Positions 34,401 to 48,900 of a stretch of 59,948 bases of DNA are shown here, piece after piece (position 1 is the first letter of the stretch; every line of letters begins with the position of its first letter). The stretch covers positions 276,119 to 336,066 of the forward strand of contig NW_003108091.1 in assembly GCF_000003605.2 (NCBI RefSeq), read 5' to 3'. The translations under genes and the position numbers were made by a program. The DNA comes from Saccoglossus kowalevskii (Eukaryota; Hemichordata; Enteropneusta; Harrimaniidae). Below the pieces are notes generated by a model. The model searched no databases. It saw nothing but the letters and a program-made list of their open reading frames with translations, and was not told the origin of the DNA.

Positions 34401-35387
34401 ATAGCATTTATACTGAATTGGACTGCAAGATTGTTTTTCCCACTCCTTGCTAGTAGCCAAGCCAGATAACCCGCCAGTAATAATGAAATCTATAGTATCA
34501 TGGGATACTCCCCATGAATCTGATGCTCTCAAGGCTCTCAAGCAGCTAAGAGAAGATTTGTTATAATGTCCAAAAATATTTCTGGACCTCACCATCTGAT
34601 TTATTATAAGAGTATGGATGGTTGGGGAGTGAGTACCATATTGAAGCATCACTCTAGTCTTAGATTTTTACACATATGAGCCACTGAAAAAGATGCAGCA
34701 GAGGGGAATAGAGAGCCATATGTTGCAGTGCAAAATTTACTCTAAAATCTATATGAGAAGCCGCATCCCTAATAGAAGCCAAACTAATTCTTTTGAATAT
34801 TTGAGAACCAAAAGTTTAATCATTTCTTATATGTGTAGGTGCTCTAATAAAAACTGCATCTCTTGCATTTTACCATTTTAATAGAAGCCGCAGTTTCTAA
34901 CACAGATTTTACAGTACTCATTTTAGAATTATCCTGAGGGAAATTTGTGTATTTTCGCATATAGACAGTGGGCCATTATCATTTCACATCCCATGCATTA
35001 CAAATACTAATATACTAGTATACTTTTCTTTCAAAGACAAAAGGATGCAGTGACATGGAGAAAGAAAAGGGTATTCACAGCATCAGTCAAAATATTGATT
35101 TGTTTAAATGTCAACTACAAAATGTTTCTGCTGTGAAGTGTATTGCTATGACCTCAGTGACGTCACTGCAGCAGCACGACTTAATATAAAGGTGTATCAT
35201 GCTTGGAACCTGCTGTTCAGGGCTATGATAGCATGAAATTTGAAACTGGAAGAATGAAATTAATAAGTAATATATTACCACATACTCTGAGAGGATTCTG
35301 GTTTCTGAAGCTTTGAAGATACCGGGTCAGAAAGCACTGGTTTGATTTTTATCACCTCAGAATTATTAATCTGACGGTTAATCTGAC
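31460..35387. other. 3' flank of PPP1CB, probable 3' UTR, otherwise no gene
   Basis: The region downstream of the PPP1CB stop contains no recognised exon. Candidate polyadenylation hexamers include AATAAA at 33042-33047, which would give a 3' UTR of about 1.6 kb; this is only inferred. A poly-G run (about 34279-34291) and AT-rich tracts are present. Short ORFs on both strands look random. Confidence 0.45.
33042..33047 (+). terminator. Candidate polyadenylation signal AATAAA for PPP1CB
   Basis: It is a canonical hexamer 1.58 kb past the stop codon. Other hexamers nearby (for example about 32604) are equally possible; no transcript evidence is available. Confidence 0.25.
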
Positions 35388-36754
35388 TTAAGGTAGTGAG
35401 ACTATTATTTGTGTTGAAAATTACGATTTTCACATTTATTTATTAATTGATGAAATGCACTATAAACTTTCATGTGATAAAGTCAACATAACATAGAATG
35501 TCATGTAAGTTGGTTAAAATGTAGATTTTCTGAAGGGAAGCAAGGCAGCCTCAGTAGTGTTTTCCAAAATCAACAACACAGGTTTAATCTGTGTGCCTAT
35601 AAGTTTCAANNNNNNNNNNNNNNNNNNNNNNNNNNNNNNNNNNNNNNNNNNNNNNNNNNNNNNNNNNNNNNNNNNNNNNNNNNNNNNNNNNNNNNNNNNN
35701 NNNNNNNNNNNNNNNNNNNNNNNNNNNNNNNNNNNNNNNNNNNNNNNNNNNNNNNNNNNNNNNNNNNNNNNNNNNNNNNNNNNNNNNNNNNNNNNNNNNN
35801 NNNNNNNNNNNNNNNNNNNNNNNNNNNNNNNNNNNNNNNNNNNNNNNNNNNNNNNNNNNNNNNNNNNNNNNNNNNNNNNNNNNNNNNNNNNNNNNNNNNN
35901 NNNNNNNNNNNNNNNNNNNNNNNNNNNNNNNNNNNNNNNNNNNNNNNNNNNNNNNNNNNNNNNNNNNNNNNNNNNNNNNNNNNNNNNNNNNNNNNNNNNN
36001 NNNNNNNNNNNNNNNNNNNNNNNNNNNNNNNNNNNNNNNNNNNNNNNNNNNNNNNNNNNNNNNNNNNNNNNNNNNNNNNNNNNNNNNNNNNNNNNNNNNN
36101 NNNNNNNNNNNNNNNNNNNNNNNNNNNNNNNNNNNNNNNNNNNNNNNNNNNNNNNNNNNNNNNNNNNNNNNNNNNNNNNNNNNNNNNNNNNNNNNNNNNN
36201 NNNNNNNNNNNNNNNNNNNNNNNNNNNNNNNNNNNNNNNNNNNNNNNNNNNNNNNNNNNNNNNNNNNNNNNNNNNNNNATGTCGTCGGATTAACACCAAA
36301 TTTTCACAGCTTTAAGGTGACAGTGAGAGGAACTGAATGTGTCCAGACAAACTATTTCATCGATTATTTACCAACGAGTTGTGGTTTGAGTTGGGGGCAA
36401 TGCGACTAAAACAGTAATTGAAATTCAGCACACTATTTTTTAAAACGCGTTGCTTGAATAAAACTGACCAGACACATTCAATTTACCAGACTATTGAACA
36501 ACTAGGAAAAGTGAAAAAAATACTTCTTATCGCCAGCATAAATGCGTAATTATTTTTTTTACAGAAAAAGTAATTTTTCACCTTTGATTGAGTAATGCGT
36601 CGTAGAATGCAGATACCGGCATGCAAAATACACTTGTGAAAAGCTTGAAATCTGGCGATTCTAAAAATATATACTTTCCTGGGTCTATTTGTAGTCATTT
36701 AGTCACAATGAGAAGATGAAAACAAGTATGCAAATAATAGTCCCGCTACCTTAA
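35388..36754. mobile_element. TIR-bounded element containing the assembly gap
   Basis: TTAAGGTAGTGAGACTATTA at 35388 and its reverse complement ending at 36754 (CAAATAATAGTCCCGCTACCTTAA, 36731-36754) give 24-bp terminal inverted repeats with about two mismatches. The ends are TTAA on both sides, so the duplication may be TTAA or an inner TA. About half of the interior is unknown (N), so presence of a transposase cannot be judged. Confidence 0.6.
35610..36278. other. Assembly gap (669 N)
   Basis: A run of N bases. The long frames of X through it on both strands carry no information. Confidence 1.
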
Positions 36755-39700
36755 ACTACACATCCACTACCCAATGGTATCTGTATTAACAGTTCAATAG
36801 CATCATTGCCAAAGCACCCCTTAAACAAAATAAGAATATTTGTTTCAGTGAGGTTCTGCCAGAATCTACCACTCTGTTCCCTTTTTTGGCTCCAATATGC
36901 AGAGCACAAAAGGAGGTTCATGTTATACCAATGTCTATCTGTCTGTATGAACGATTGTGTGAATGGATGTATTCCACTGATATGTCAAGAACCATTGGAT
37001 AGGCCAGGGTGAATTGGCTATGATATACTTTGTGATAACTGTAAACTTGCAAATCTATGCATATTAATTAGCCAATTTGCATACACGTTTTGCTGATACA
37101 TGTATATCTAACAAATCATTTTCAAACTGTTTATGTAGTTGCATGTCTAATATACTTTATAATGAATCTACAGATCTAATTACTAATTAAATATATTCAG
37201 CATGTTTTATTGATAACCTAACAACAGTTATCTCAAATGGTATAAAATTTGTACATAGGTTCTATTTGTCTCTATAGAACTAAACTGCATAATTAGCTAA
37301 TTTGCATATTAACTAAATATGGTATGTTTGGAATCGATCTATTAATAGAAATGTGTGTATGTTTGTTAATCAGTAAACATCAAAATATATTGAATTCATT
37401 TCACACAGGAGCATTTTCAAGCATCTTTGATTGGTAATAATCAATGTTCATTTACATATTAACTGGCATGGTATTTGCTACGTTTAACGGTACATGCATG
37501 TACTGTTTTCTGTGTTCACAGAAACTTATTGCATTTCTTGCAAAATCTTGTGCTTAGCTCTCCAGAAATCTGGGTTTGACATCCACATCTTGCCACTTGA
37601 GATAAAAATGTCACTTAAAATTAAGGAGGAAATTGCCATTTTCATCGTGGGAACACTTGAACAATGCACAGAACAAGCCTTGAACAGAAAGTGGTTGTTT
37701 CTGTCAGAATCACATGATTTTGCTAGAACACCTATGGCAGTGGAGGTAGTTTGTGAAATATACACCCCTGACATCACAAGTGTTGTTTAATTCCTATCCA
37801 CACTTGATGACAAATGATTGTCTCAAATAATTTGGAATTTACAAATCTAATCTTGGTTATGGGTTAAACCTTTGAAATCATGGTGGTGGCTGAAGGAGCA
37901 TGACCAGTGCGTTTTTTGTAATGTGCCAACATGTTTTCCCTGCCAACACTTTGCATGCAATTTTTTTTTCTGTCATTGTCTAGCTTGCAAACGTTTGTTA
38001 AAAATCTTCCAGCTGTAATCAATTGTTTTATTTTCGTAATAATGTAATTTGAATAAATAAAAAACGTAAATTCGTAGACATGGGCAAGTTGTAAAATATA
38101 ATGAGCTATTTTATTTGTGCGTAATTTGTACAAAGATATTATTTTTTTTGTAAGCGTAGAAAGCATTTTCCAAATTAAATGTTGTAATTCATACACAATT
38201 TCCAATTTTGATTCTTAAACACAAATTATCAAAAATATTATAAAAATGTAATTAGGAATTTGCTTTATCCGTAAAGTGTAAAAACCTATTTTTTACTGTA
38301 AATGAAACTTTCATTTTATTTCCTGTAAAAACATAAAATGCTGTTTTTATTTTCTGTAACCTGTTACCAGCTATCCCCCCTTGCCCCCCCAAAGGTTTAC
38401 ACTTACAAACAAGTACAAACAAGGCTAACCACCTAGTCACATTGCCTAGATCATTCTGGTATGAAATTTACCAGAAATGGGACCATGAAATCACTGGAAA
38501 ATGGGAGGGATCAGTAATAAATGACAAGACAGGTTATGATTTAAGATGTTAGATATTTATAATGTACAGTTAAAACACCGACAGCAAATTTTTAAAAACA
38601 CACATTTCACTAAAATTCAAAATACTTAGAAATCTTGACATGTTAATACACACTGTGAAATCATGCAGACATTTTGATGTGACATTAGCATAATACGAGT
38701 TACTCCACATATTGCACAAATGAATTATTTCTAGGATATACCTGATTTGGCTAATAAAAATAAATCACAATGGTTCCAGCCATTTTTGGGATTTCTTTTT
38801 TGACCAGTTTTAGTTTTCATGTACTCTATAGATGTTATATAATGTAATATGATTTTTAGTACATGCCTTTCTAGCCATCATTTGTGATATATGCATATGT
38901 AAGAGTTTCTGCTCATATTTGGTGAAAGTTTGCCTGAAAGAAGTAGGATACTGTGATGCACAGCACTGAGGTAAAACATGATTTTAAAAAAATGTTGATA
39001 TCTTACATATGGTATCACAACATACTCCACACTGATGGAGAGTAAAATTTAAAACTTGACGTCTTGCTATATTCATTATCTCTGTATACAATAATTTACT
39101 TTTTAAAAATGTGATGCAGCAAGGTGACTGTATCCTGGATTTGTGAGTAATATTAATTTTCAAAACAACCCAATGAAGAATACAAGCAAAAGCAGAACCA
39201 CAAAATGTACATGTGTACTAAATAGAAGTAAAAAAACAAACTGTAAATGATGTCACACAAGCACCTATTAAGAAGTGCTTAGAATCTTATTTATACCAAA
39301 GGAAGCACAACAATAGGGAGTACTAAGACGTCATGTATGTACTAGTAAAACAGTGCCTCTATTAAGGAAGTACCGGTATTCTGAAAACAAATACACAGGA
39401 GCAGCCCAACCCAGAGTTATGGAGAAACCAGAATTGTAATTGCATATTACAGCGCATGACATGGTGGGAGTGTGTACAAATCCTTAGCAGTCATTGAATT
39501 GGTGTGGCTTGTTAACTGTTGTATATGTCTGGTAGCCTCGCTTATGTGCGGGATTCGAATACGAACATAATGTTCAGCACCATCAATGTGGTGAAACCTC
39601 ATTGACAGTCCTGAACATTACTTTACCGTTGCATGGAACGTAAACTCACTGTGATGATGCACTGTGAAATAAGGAAAAAGAGCTTGAAGCATGCGCACTG

Positions 39701-39991
39701 CGTACACAATGTGCTAATAACCTATAACACGGTTATGGCGTAGACATTTCTCATGAATATTATTTGAAAGTGAAATTATTAATAGAAAGCGTTTAGTATG
39801 AAATGCTTGAATCACGTATATTCGGTCTTGACCCCCAGTCTATTGTGGTTATTCAAAGACTGTCAATGCTTTCTATCATACTCAAAGCTACATGAGCGAA
39901 GGCAAGCCTCAATAGGTTTTGATTGTATACAGTGCCACCAGTGGCTGTTCCTGACTCCATGGGTCTTGGGAGTATTCTGAAGTTCCAATGA
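36755..39991. other. 3' flank of GTPBP2, non-coding
   Basis: No exon was recognised between the TIR element and the GTPBP2 stop codon. It presumably holds the GTPBP2 3' UTR at its right end. A short direct repeat, AATTAGC(C/T)AATTTGCATA, occurs at about 37066 and 37291. Poly-C tracts lie at about 38374-38392. Confidence 0.45.
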
Positions 39992-42900
39992 CTACCTATC
40001 GGGAGTGCAATGGGGTAGCACTTTTGTCACTTGTCCAATTCCTTTTGTTCGTCCTTCTCGAAACAACAGACGTGAACCTTCACGGAGATATTCAGGATAT
40101 TTTATAAACCTGAACATGACTCTTGCCTTCTGATTAGTTTGAATCGATGGCTGTGAAATAAGAAATGAGTTCAGATTACTAAAACACAATGTATACACTT
40201 TTACAATACTGGCTATGTTTAGAGTACATTTCTGTTACTTAGAGAATAAAAGGATGACAGATGTATAATAATACCTAATATTTGAAATGCTTTGAGAAGT
40301 ATTTCCACTCATTACTAATCTACAAAGCAGTGTTTACATTTGAATTGAGAAATTATTGTGAGCTCACTCAGAGTATTCTGAATAGCAGACAAACACGAAC
40401 TCATTGAGAGACATGATGATGTGAGCACAATATCATAACAACAGAAATGCTTACATTATAAAAACAATCCAGTACAACAAATGACTTTCTATCATTTGAT
40501 AAATACATAAACTATAAAATAGGGACCAGCTATCAGTGTCATGATGTTGTGAACCAATCAAATGTACATTTACCACCAAACACCTCATCACTCTCACAGA
40601 ACATTACATAGAAACTGACCAGCTGTGATGAAATCAATTTCATTTGAGCTACTCAGTCCAGATTACATTTGCATAATGAATATACAGAGAAGATAGTCAA
40701 TACCCATTATCATGGGTTCATACTATAACCAAATTATGATTTGAATTATTAAAACTGCCTTTCATAGTGACACCTTTAATGTTACATAAGTATTGTTATG
40801 TACATATAAGTAAAACTGAGAGTAAACTATGCAATTGACTGTATTAAACATCCCACTGTAGTTCAGTGTCAAAATCATTGCCTGTGATATTATTATCTAA
40901 ATAATACTCACTCTATCTATTTGTTCCATGATAGCTGTCTGGCACACATTGGCAATATGAACAGTTGTTTGAAATCCAGCACTGATAGACGTACAATGAA
41001 ACAGCACATATACATCAGCTTCAAAACACATAGTTGATTGTGGAGTAACTTTAGGGTCAATCAACACCATACCCTAGAATACACAAGTTCAATATCAGAA
41101 AATAAACAAATATTAGACTATGTATCATTACATTTATTTAATACCATACATGAATATACGTAAGTTTTCTGGATTATTCCAGGAGAAATGCATTTAAACA
41201 GTTAAATTTGCATTTTCACTTTGCAAATATGTAAAACATCACATCCAGAACAAGCCAAAAACACAAATTGTGTTCAAATAATACTGATTTTGTAATAAAG
41301 TATGATATATTAAAAGTAGATATCCTGCTCTCACTTTCACTCTTATTTTATTTTGAGAGTACTAGAGATTCTTATCCCTTATACAAATATATCTACAATG
41401 CAATTGACCATCAATAGCAAACAATTCATATTATGCAGCTAATTTTCCATTACTCATCCATTTAGTGGTGTATATATTGGTCAAGAATGGTACCTCACAG
41501 AATGGTAAAGTTTAAAGTCTCAGAATAAGTTCTAGTTTTGAATACTTGTAATACAACCAAATAAATACCGGCATATAAACACAGGATAAAAGACTAGGCT
41601 ATTTCATTTGAACTATTGATTAATTTTCATATTTGTAGATGAAGGTCAAATTATATAAAATGTTTGTCCTTGTTGTTAAATTATCAAATTTCTTTTTACT
41701 TGGATATTGGGATCTCAACCTAGTTCACCTTTGATTCATGTTTTATGTATACTGGTATTTTCCATTTTATGGATATTGGTTACATTTTTTACTTAAAATT
41801 GTCTTTTTCCATTGGTTTTTGGTGACAATAATGAATAACTATTTTTATTAGCTCATCTACATGAAACATCAAACATTTTAGGTATAACTAGCAAGTACAA
41901 TTTTCAAGATATGAAGTACAATTTGACTAAAATAAAACATTTATTAGATGTAGAAATGGACAGATGGTAGTTTTGCTTAGATATGTTGCTGTTCTATTAT
42001 TTTTAAAGAACTGTTATACAACTCATGTTATATTTTTTTCAATAAGGGACAATGAGTTTAATCAGAAGTACATTACTTGGGGTTTGCAACTATGGTGACA
42101 TGATACCAAGATCCTGTTACAATCTTGCTCTCGCATAAGCGTTCCAACTCAGAAAAATGCGAATGTGCATGCCCAAGGTAACTAGGATACTGGGATGTCC
42201 AGGTGGATCAAAATAGCTGCTCACGATATGACGGATTACGATAACTATATTTTCTGTACATTTTCGATGTATTACATTTTTGTCACTATGAAAGTGGTAC
42301 CGGTAATACATGTTTTATTGTTTTATCACAAACCGCCTATGTCATGTCAGAAGGTAGTAGCATCCGTCTCGCTATCTACGAGATGAGACTTGAATGGGAT
42401 CTTGGCATGATGTCACCATACAGTACTATGCGCGTTGCAAACCCCAAGTAATGTACCTCAGTATACAGTACATCAATTGAGGAACACATTGGCTAGTATT
42501 TTTCTTGTCAAATTTTGCTGTAATATTTTTGGAAACTTTTATTGAATTCATTAATATTATTCTATAAGGGACATTGAGATTAATACAACATGTGTAGTAT
42601 TATTGGAGGGGCATGAATATTAATTAATTTCTATTAAAGTAATTATGATAACTATTAATTATTTTTGTCCATTTCTGGTCAGAATTGTTGAGGCAGTATT
42701 TTCCACACTGAAAGTTTAAATATATATTATTGCTTTTATACTCACTTTTGCCATGCAAAGAGTAGATATTCCATTGTTAGTTTGTTTCTATCCATCCATT
42801 CTTATTAAATCAGGATTTTCAATTTGCAAGGTTGTATTAGCTACGTTATGTCAATAAACACTGATGTTTACTTCCAGTTACGCTAACAATCATAATCATG

Positions 42901-45900
42901 TAAATATTCATAACATCCACACACAAAAAATATTGAGCATATTTGTCATGTTGGTGTCATCTTTAAAATACAAATAATACCAGCATAAATATAAAGCCTG
43001 TTTAATACACCTACTACATAAATAAATCAAAAATCGGGGTAAAAAGAGAAAATAAATCAATTTTTTAACCATGCCAGTCAAAAACTACTGATAGAAAAAT
43101 TATATCTAGTGGCAAACTAGTTTGTCGCGAATAAAAATATCAAAAGAAAACAAACAAATTTTCAAAGATCAGGCAAGAGCGCTTGGTAGCTTCCACCCAA
43201 TAGATTTATTTCTGATATTTGAAAGGTCACCTAACACATGACAAAAACTGTGCATGCATACATACTGGCTTCTGTTTTGTAGTGCCCAGCAAAATATTTT
43301 TTCTCTTGCAATGTACCATGGCAAGACTGATCCAGTTGCTGTATTTTTGTATCTGTATGTTTTTGGTATGAATTTTATAACACTTTTTCAGGTAGTTTTT
43401 TTAATGCTCTCAATTCTCTGCGTTAGCATGGGCTAAGATATGCGAAGTAAGTATTAAATCTAGTCTGTTTTTAAGACCAGATCCTTACTAAGTGTGCGTG
43501 AACCGCTATATTGTATTCAATGTTCATTTGGAAGATTTACTACTAGTATTAAATTCATAACTATTCATTTCGGTATGTCATTTCCGGCATGACAATCAAT
43601 GCAAGGACATCTAGATATTGTTCTCGAGAAAAAAATGAACTGACGATGAGAATCTGTGCTACTTCCTGTTATTCTGTAATCTGCACTTTCTGAATTTGCT
43701 TTGGTATTGTTTTATTACTGTAAACTAACATGTATACCTTCCTAGTTACTGTAATGAGTAATCATAATTAAAATGACGGTAGATTTTTGTATATTCTTAA
43801 CAAGATTGGTCCGTGCTAACCACTGTTCCCTCCAGTAAGGAAACATATGAGATAAGCTTTAATCTTAGCGCATGTAGCGTGCACACTACTAGTACATCCA
43901 TAAAAATAAAGAACACTTGGACTAATACATTCACTTACAATGGAGCAAATATATAAAAGATTTTCAGACGATACCTTTCTTAAGATGCTTTTATCATAAT
44001 CAGCTGTGAGGGCCAAAGTTGCAGCTTGTGCCGATCTAACAAAGCGACATGCTGACCTGTTGCGGTGTATGGACTGCACTTGTACCAATATAAATTCACC
44101 AGTCTCTGTAGGACCAACCAATAACTTGTCATCTTCTTTAATAGTACCTCTAAAATATGGAACAAACATTATATTAGTCAGTCAATGAATTGAAACACAG
44201 TGTTAATCCTAAAGAGAAAATACATTGACTAAATTTCAATGCTATGTACAAATATTAAATTATGTTAAAATGTTGTTGTTCTGCATTGTGTGATTTTGTT
44301 TGACCCTGCCAAACGTTCAATAGATTGCACTAGGTTGGAAATCATAAAGGAATTTTCATAGTTTTACTTGGTCCCCAATCCTGTTTGTGACAACCACCTC
44401 GCTCAGTCAGTCAAATATTGTACTGCCCAAACCTGATTTGAAAAAAATATTGCAGCTGTTCATTACATGGTAGCATTCAATTCCACACATCTATTTTCTA
44501 GTCCTGAATTTTGTTTGTTTTGTTTAGTAATTATCAATACACTTACAGTCCATAGATTTGACAGACTATATATAATAATTATTATTCACAATAAGCTATG
44601 TTGAAAATGCATGTTAATATCACTTACCGTACTAACGTGCCTCCAACAACATTTCCTACATTTGGCACAGAAAATATTTCATCAATCTATGCAAATAATA
44701 AATAAAACATATATATATAAATATAAAATAATGGACAATGTGGTTGGGGGATCGCCATGTCCATGTACACAGAACTATTACCGATAGTTACACAGATTGG
44801 TTTAATGGAATCCATTCTGAATAGAATAGAACGTATATGCTATGTACAGCAAACATTGAAACAAACATAAAAAGTTTGAAATATTCCCACAATCAGAGAG
44901 TTTGAAAGTGTGAATGGTCACAAACTAAACAAATCTGATAGAACTTCAACCAAGGTACCAGTGCAAGATTTCAAAGCCAACTTACTGTTTAAAATAAATT
45001 ATACTTATTGATAAATGTTTGATTGACACTCAGTAATAAGATTTTCACATAGCGTAATTTGCACACAGCATTTGCTGCATCAAATGAATCTTTGTACCAA
45101 CCTGAAATTCTGCTGATTCCTGAGTTAATTTCTCTTGCTCTTTACTGTTGTGTAATGGTGGTAAAACATTAAGGAATCTCTTCAGTAAGTCTAAATGAAA
45201 GCCTGATACGCTGGATACTGTAAATATGGGACAAATTCTACAAAACAATAATAATATGTTGAAGCTATTATAATGAGACATAATTTATATCTACAATGAG
45301 AAGAAATAGAGAATAATTCATCAAGATTTAAAGCTAAAATTGGTAGAATGATTGTAGTTTGTGGTAATGGTAAATTAGTGAGTTGAAACTATAAAGAATC
45401 CTAATCTATATGTGATGATATTAATTATAACAAGAGACATATATACTATGAAATATCATGAAAGTCAGTGTGACTCCCTAGAATCTCAATGAAAGTCATT
45501 GTGACTCCTTATGGTATCAATGAAAATCACTGTGACTCCCTATGCTATGAAAGTAACTATGACTCCTTAGGGCCTCAATAAAAGTCACAGTGACCTCTTT
45601 CACTCAGTTAAGAACCATGGTGAACAGATCACTACTACAACATTTCTTGATTTTCCCTGACTTGATTTGTCTTTCACAAAATTACAGTATTACCCCGGTA
45701 GTGTTTATTGTCACAACTGTGTTTGTGTTTATACACTTGTAGATCAAGTGTACTATTTGTGGCTTTTTTAATCTACATGTAATATTGTTCATTTCATGTT
45801 ATCAGAACATCTTACCAGTTTACTTCTCATACAGAGATTAATACATCATTACACCAGAAAGACATTATCAATAAACACATCTCACCTATCACTGTTAAAA

Positions 45901-48900
45901 TGTGCAGCTGCAGTCATCGCATCATCTATATTATGTACACGTATAGTAACTTTATTACATCCTGGTCCTTTTAGTATTTTTTCCAGGTTTGCAATGGTAC
46001 GCTGTATAACCACGGGAGGACATAGATCTATTTTACTTATCACTACAAACACAGGTACTTGTAATGCCATTGCTAAACCAAGATGTTCCTTGGTTGTGCC
46101 AACTGTAATGAATCATAGTGAATACACTTGCTGTATGGGTAAATATGCATGGAAGTATAACAGCCACAATATACACCTGCATAAATTTCTCCATATGTTT
46201 AACATTTTTGATCAAACCTTTACATTACATAACAAAGAAATTATACAAAACTACAGAAAAAAAAATATTAGAGAGGGAAATGGTGGGATTCAAAGGATAG
46301 ATCTAAACAACATATATTTAACAAATTATTGCAATACTCCATGTAGGGTGTGGTTGGGTTGATAATAATGTCCTAATATGTTGCAAAGTTACTATGGTAG
46401 AGTAAGATTTTTTTAAACTAAACACCAAAAGGACTGAGAAAACTATGAAATATTTGTAAGTAATTTTCAAGAACTATGAAAAAGAAACTGTGGTGTTCAG
46501 TTTAGAGGTGTTTTATATCCAAAATATGACTTACCTATGCCAGTATTGGCACTAACAACTAGCATAGCAAAGTCTGGAGAATGACCAGTTAGTCCAAATA
46601 TTGTGGTTTTGAGGTATTTATGATGACCTGCTAAATCAATAAACGTAATAAGCTTAGAAGCTTGTTCGCATATCTCTTCTGCACACCGAGAATCACTGTA
46701 ATTGATAACCTATAGGAAACAAACAACAGACTATCATATATCAATCATCCAATGTAATACATCATAACATGTCAGATATGCATCACAAATCATATTTCAC
46801 TTGTGACTGGAATCGTAAATCCATTATAGAAGACAACATATGTTGCTGAATATGTGAGACAACACAGTTGGTATTTACCATAAATGTTAAATACACACAC
46901 GCAACCCTGGATGCTATAAAATTGTCAGTGATGTCCCCAGGAAAAATAGCAGAGTGCCACCATGGATTAGAGCACAATTATAAAACAGGGACCTCCTCCC
47001 ACACACACACATTTATTTATTATGCTCTGGGAAGAACCATCAATGAACAAGTGACTTCCTTTAAAATATTAGGAAATTTTCAAATCAGAAGTTTTTTAAA
47101 TCTTAGTGTTAAATGTGTCAAATCATTCATACATAAATGTAAATTAACAACAGGCGTAATCATAGAATGATTATGCGTATAATACCCATTCCTACAATTT
47201 TATATTTTTGTCCATTTTTTCAGAGTGTTGATTTACTGCAAAAATATTTGAACCATCTAAGCTAAGCCTTCACTTGATGAATGGCATATACTTAAAAAAA
47301 TAAATTATTTGTTATTATTACTAAATTATTACCCATACACTGCAAAATATATTGTATAACTCAATTCATGTATAACTTAAAGTCGTTGTGTACCAGTATT
47401 TCAGAAAATATCATAACATGTATTATAACAAATGGGTGTGAACAAAATAATGAACAGCAGTACACTATATCAGTAAGTTTGATTGCCAGTAATGAAGAAA
47501 AGTATTAGAGCTGTTATAAGTTATGTGACTACACAGCTGTTCACATGCCACAGCCAGCAGCTAATCTATGAAATCAACTTGAATTGCTGAATGCATTGAT
47601 GATAGTAGGCATTCATTTTGTACAGCAATCAATAAACAAAGGTGGGAAATTGTAGGTGCATGGGCTAAATGATAATGCTACCCACAAGTAAGCAATGTAG
47701 GAACAAAGCTTAAAGCAGTGAGTAAAAATGTCAAAAACACAGATACACCGATTCACACAACTGTTTTAATGAATAACACAAAACTGTATACACATTTCTC
47801 ATAGTGCTTTTTTGTATTTGTCTTTGACATTTCGTTTTATATTTTTGAATAATTAAATAAAAATATACACTGCCTTCAACATACATTGTTTGATTATCGA
47901 TTTACATTGGAAACTCCAGAGAAGACCCTTGCCATCTAATACGTATGAATATATACCAAAGCTAATAATCAATAACAAATATTTTGATGCCAAGAAATAT
48001 ATCAACCCCCTCATTACTTTGCCTCTTTATTTAAATGTCATGAATAAAATGCTTTCAAGTATAGCAGTATTTTGATGTATATGCATGACAGAATTACAAT
48101 TGTATTTGAAAGTGATGACCCCCATCTTAAACACTCCCTATTTTAGGGATTTCTCGTGCTGTACAATAAGGAATAATACAGGGAGTCAAATTTAAATAAG
48201 CAAATAGTCCATATACGTCCTATGTTTAAAAAAACAGTTATTTACTCTGTCACATCTATCTACTGAATTGCAAAATGATGTTGTATTAATACAGAGTATA
48301 TTGTGCTATACTAAATAAACAATGTTTTAAATTTCTTAAAATTGTGTACCACACGTCAGATAATTTTTAATTGTTACCAGCCCGAGCAGTCAGTAGTTGT
48401 AATCACTGTAAATAAATATATGTGTTAATCAACTAGCCACAGGGTCAGCATGAGTTAAGGTCCAAAGATCACAATCTTATGTTGTTTACATGTCGTGATG
48501 TTTCATTAATTATTTACCTGGCCTTTGCTGTTAAATCCTAAGATCTCATGACTAATACTGGACGTTCTTCCTGACTGTATTTCATGCAGATGGCGGAATA
48601 AATTAAGTCTAGCCCGTCCTCTTCCATTATCAAACTCTCCCTGTGTTAACACACCCAGTAATGTACTTTTACCAGCATCTGCATTACCCAACACTGCTAG
48701 ACGGAGGTCAATGAACTATTCAACAAAAGATACAAGATATTTTTTATAATGGTAACATTCATTGAAGCAGCTATGACTATAATATAATGAAAGAAAGCTA
48801 AGAAAACATTCCAGTATGCTGGGGAAAAGTTTATTAAATATATTAATTTTTGACATATATTTTATAATAACGTGTTACAATGTATGATTACCTGTTGGTT

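Noticed and set aside
35514..36315. Long ORFs on both strands through the N run
   Set aside because: They consist almost wholly of unknown bases.
45796..46362. 188-residue plus-strand ORF
   Set aside because: It is antisense to GTPBP2 exon 7 and its flanking introns, and lacks recognisable similarity.
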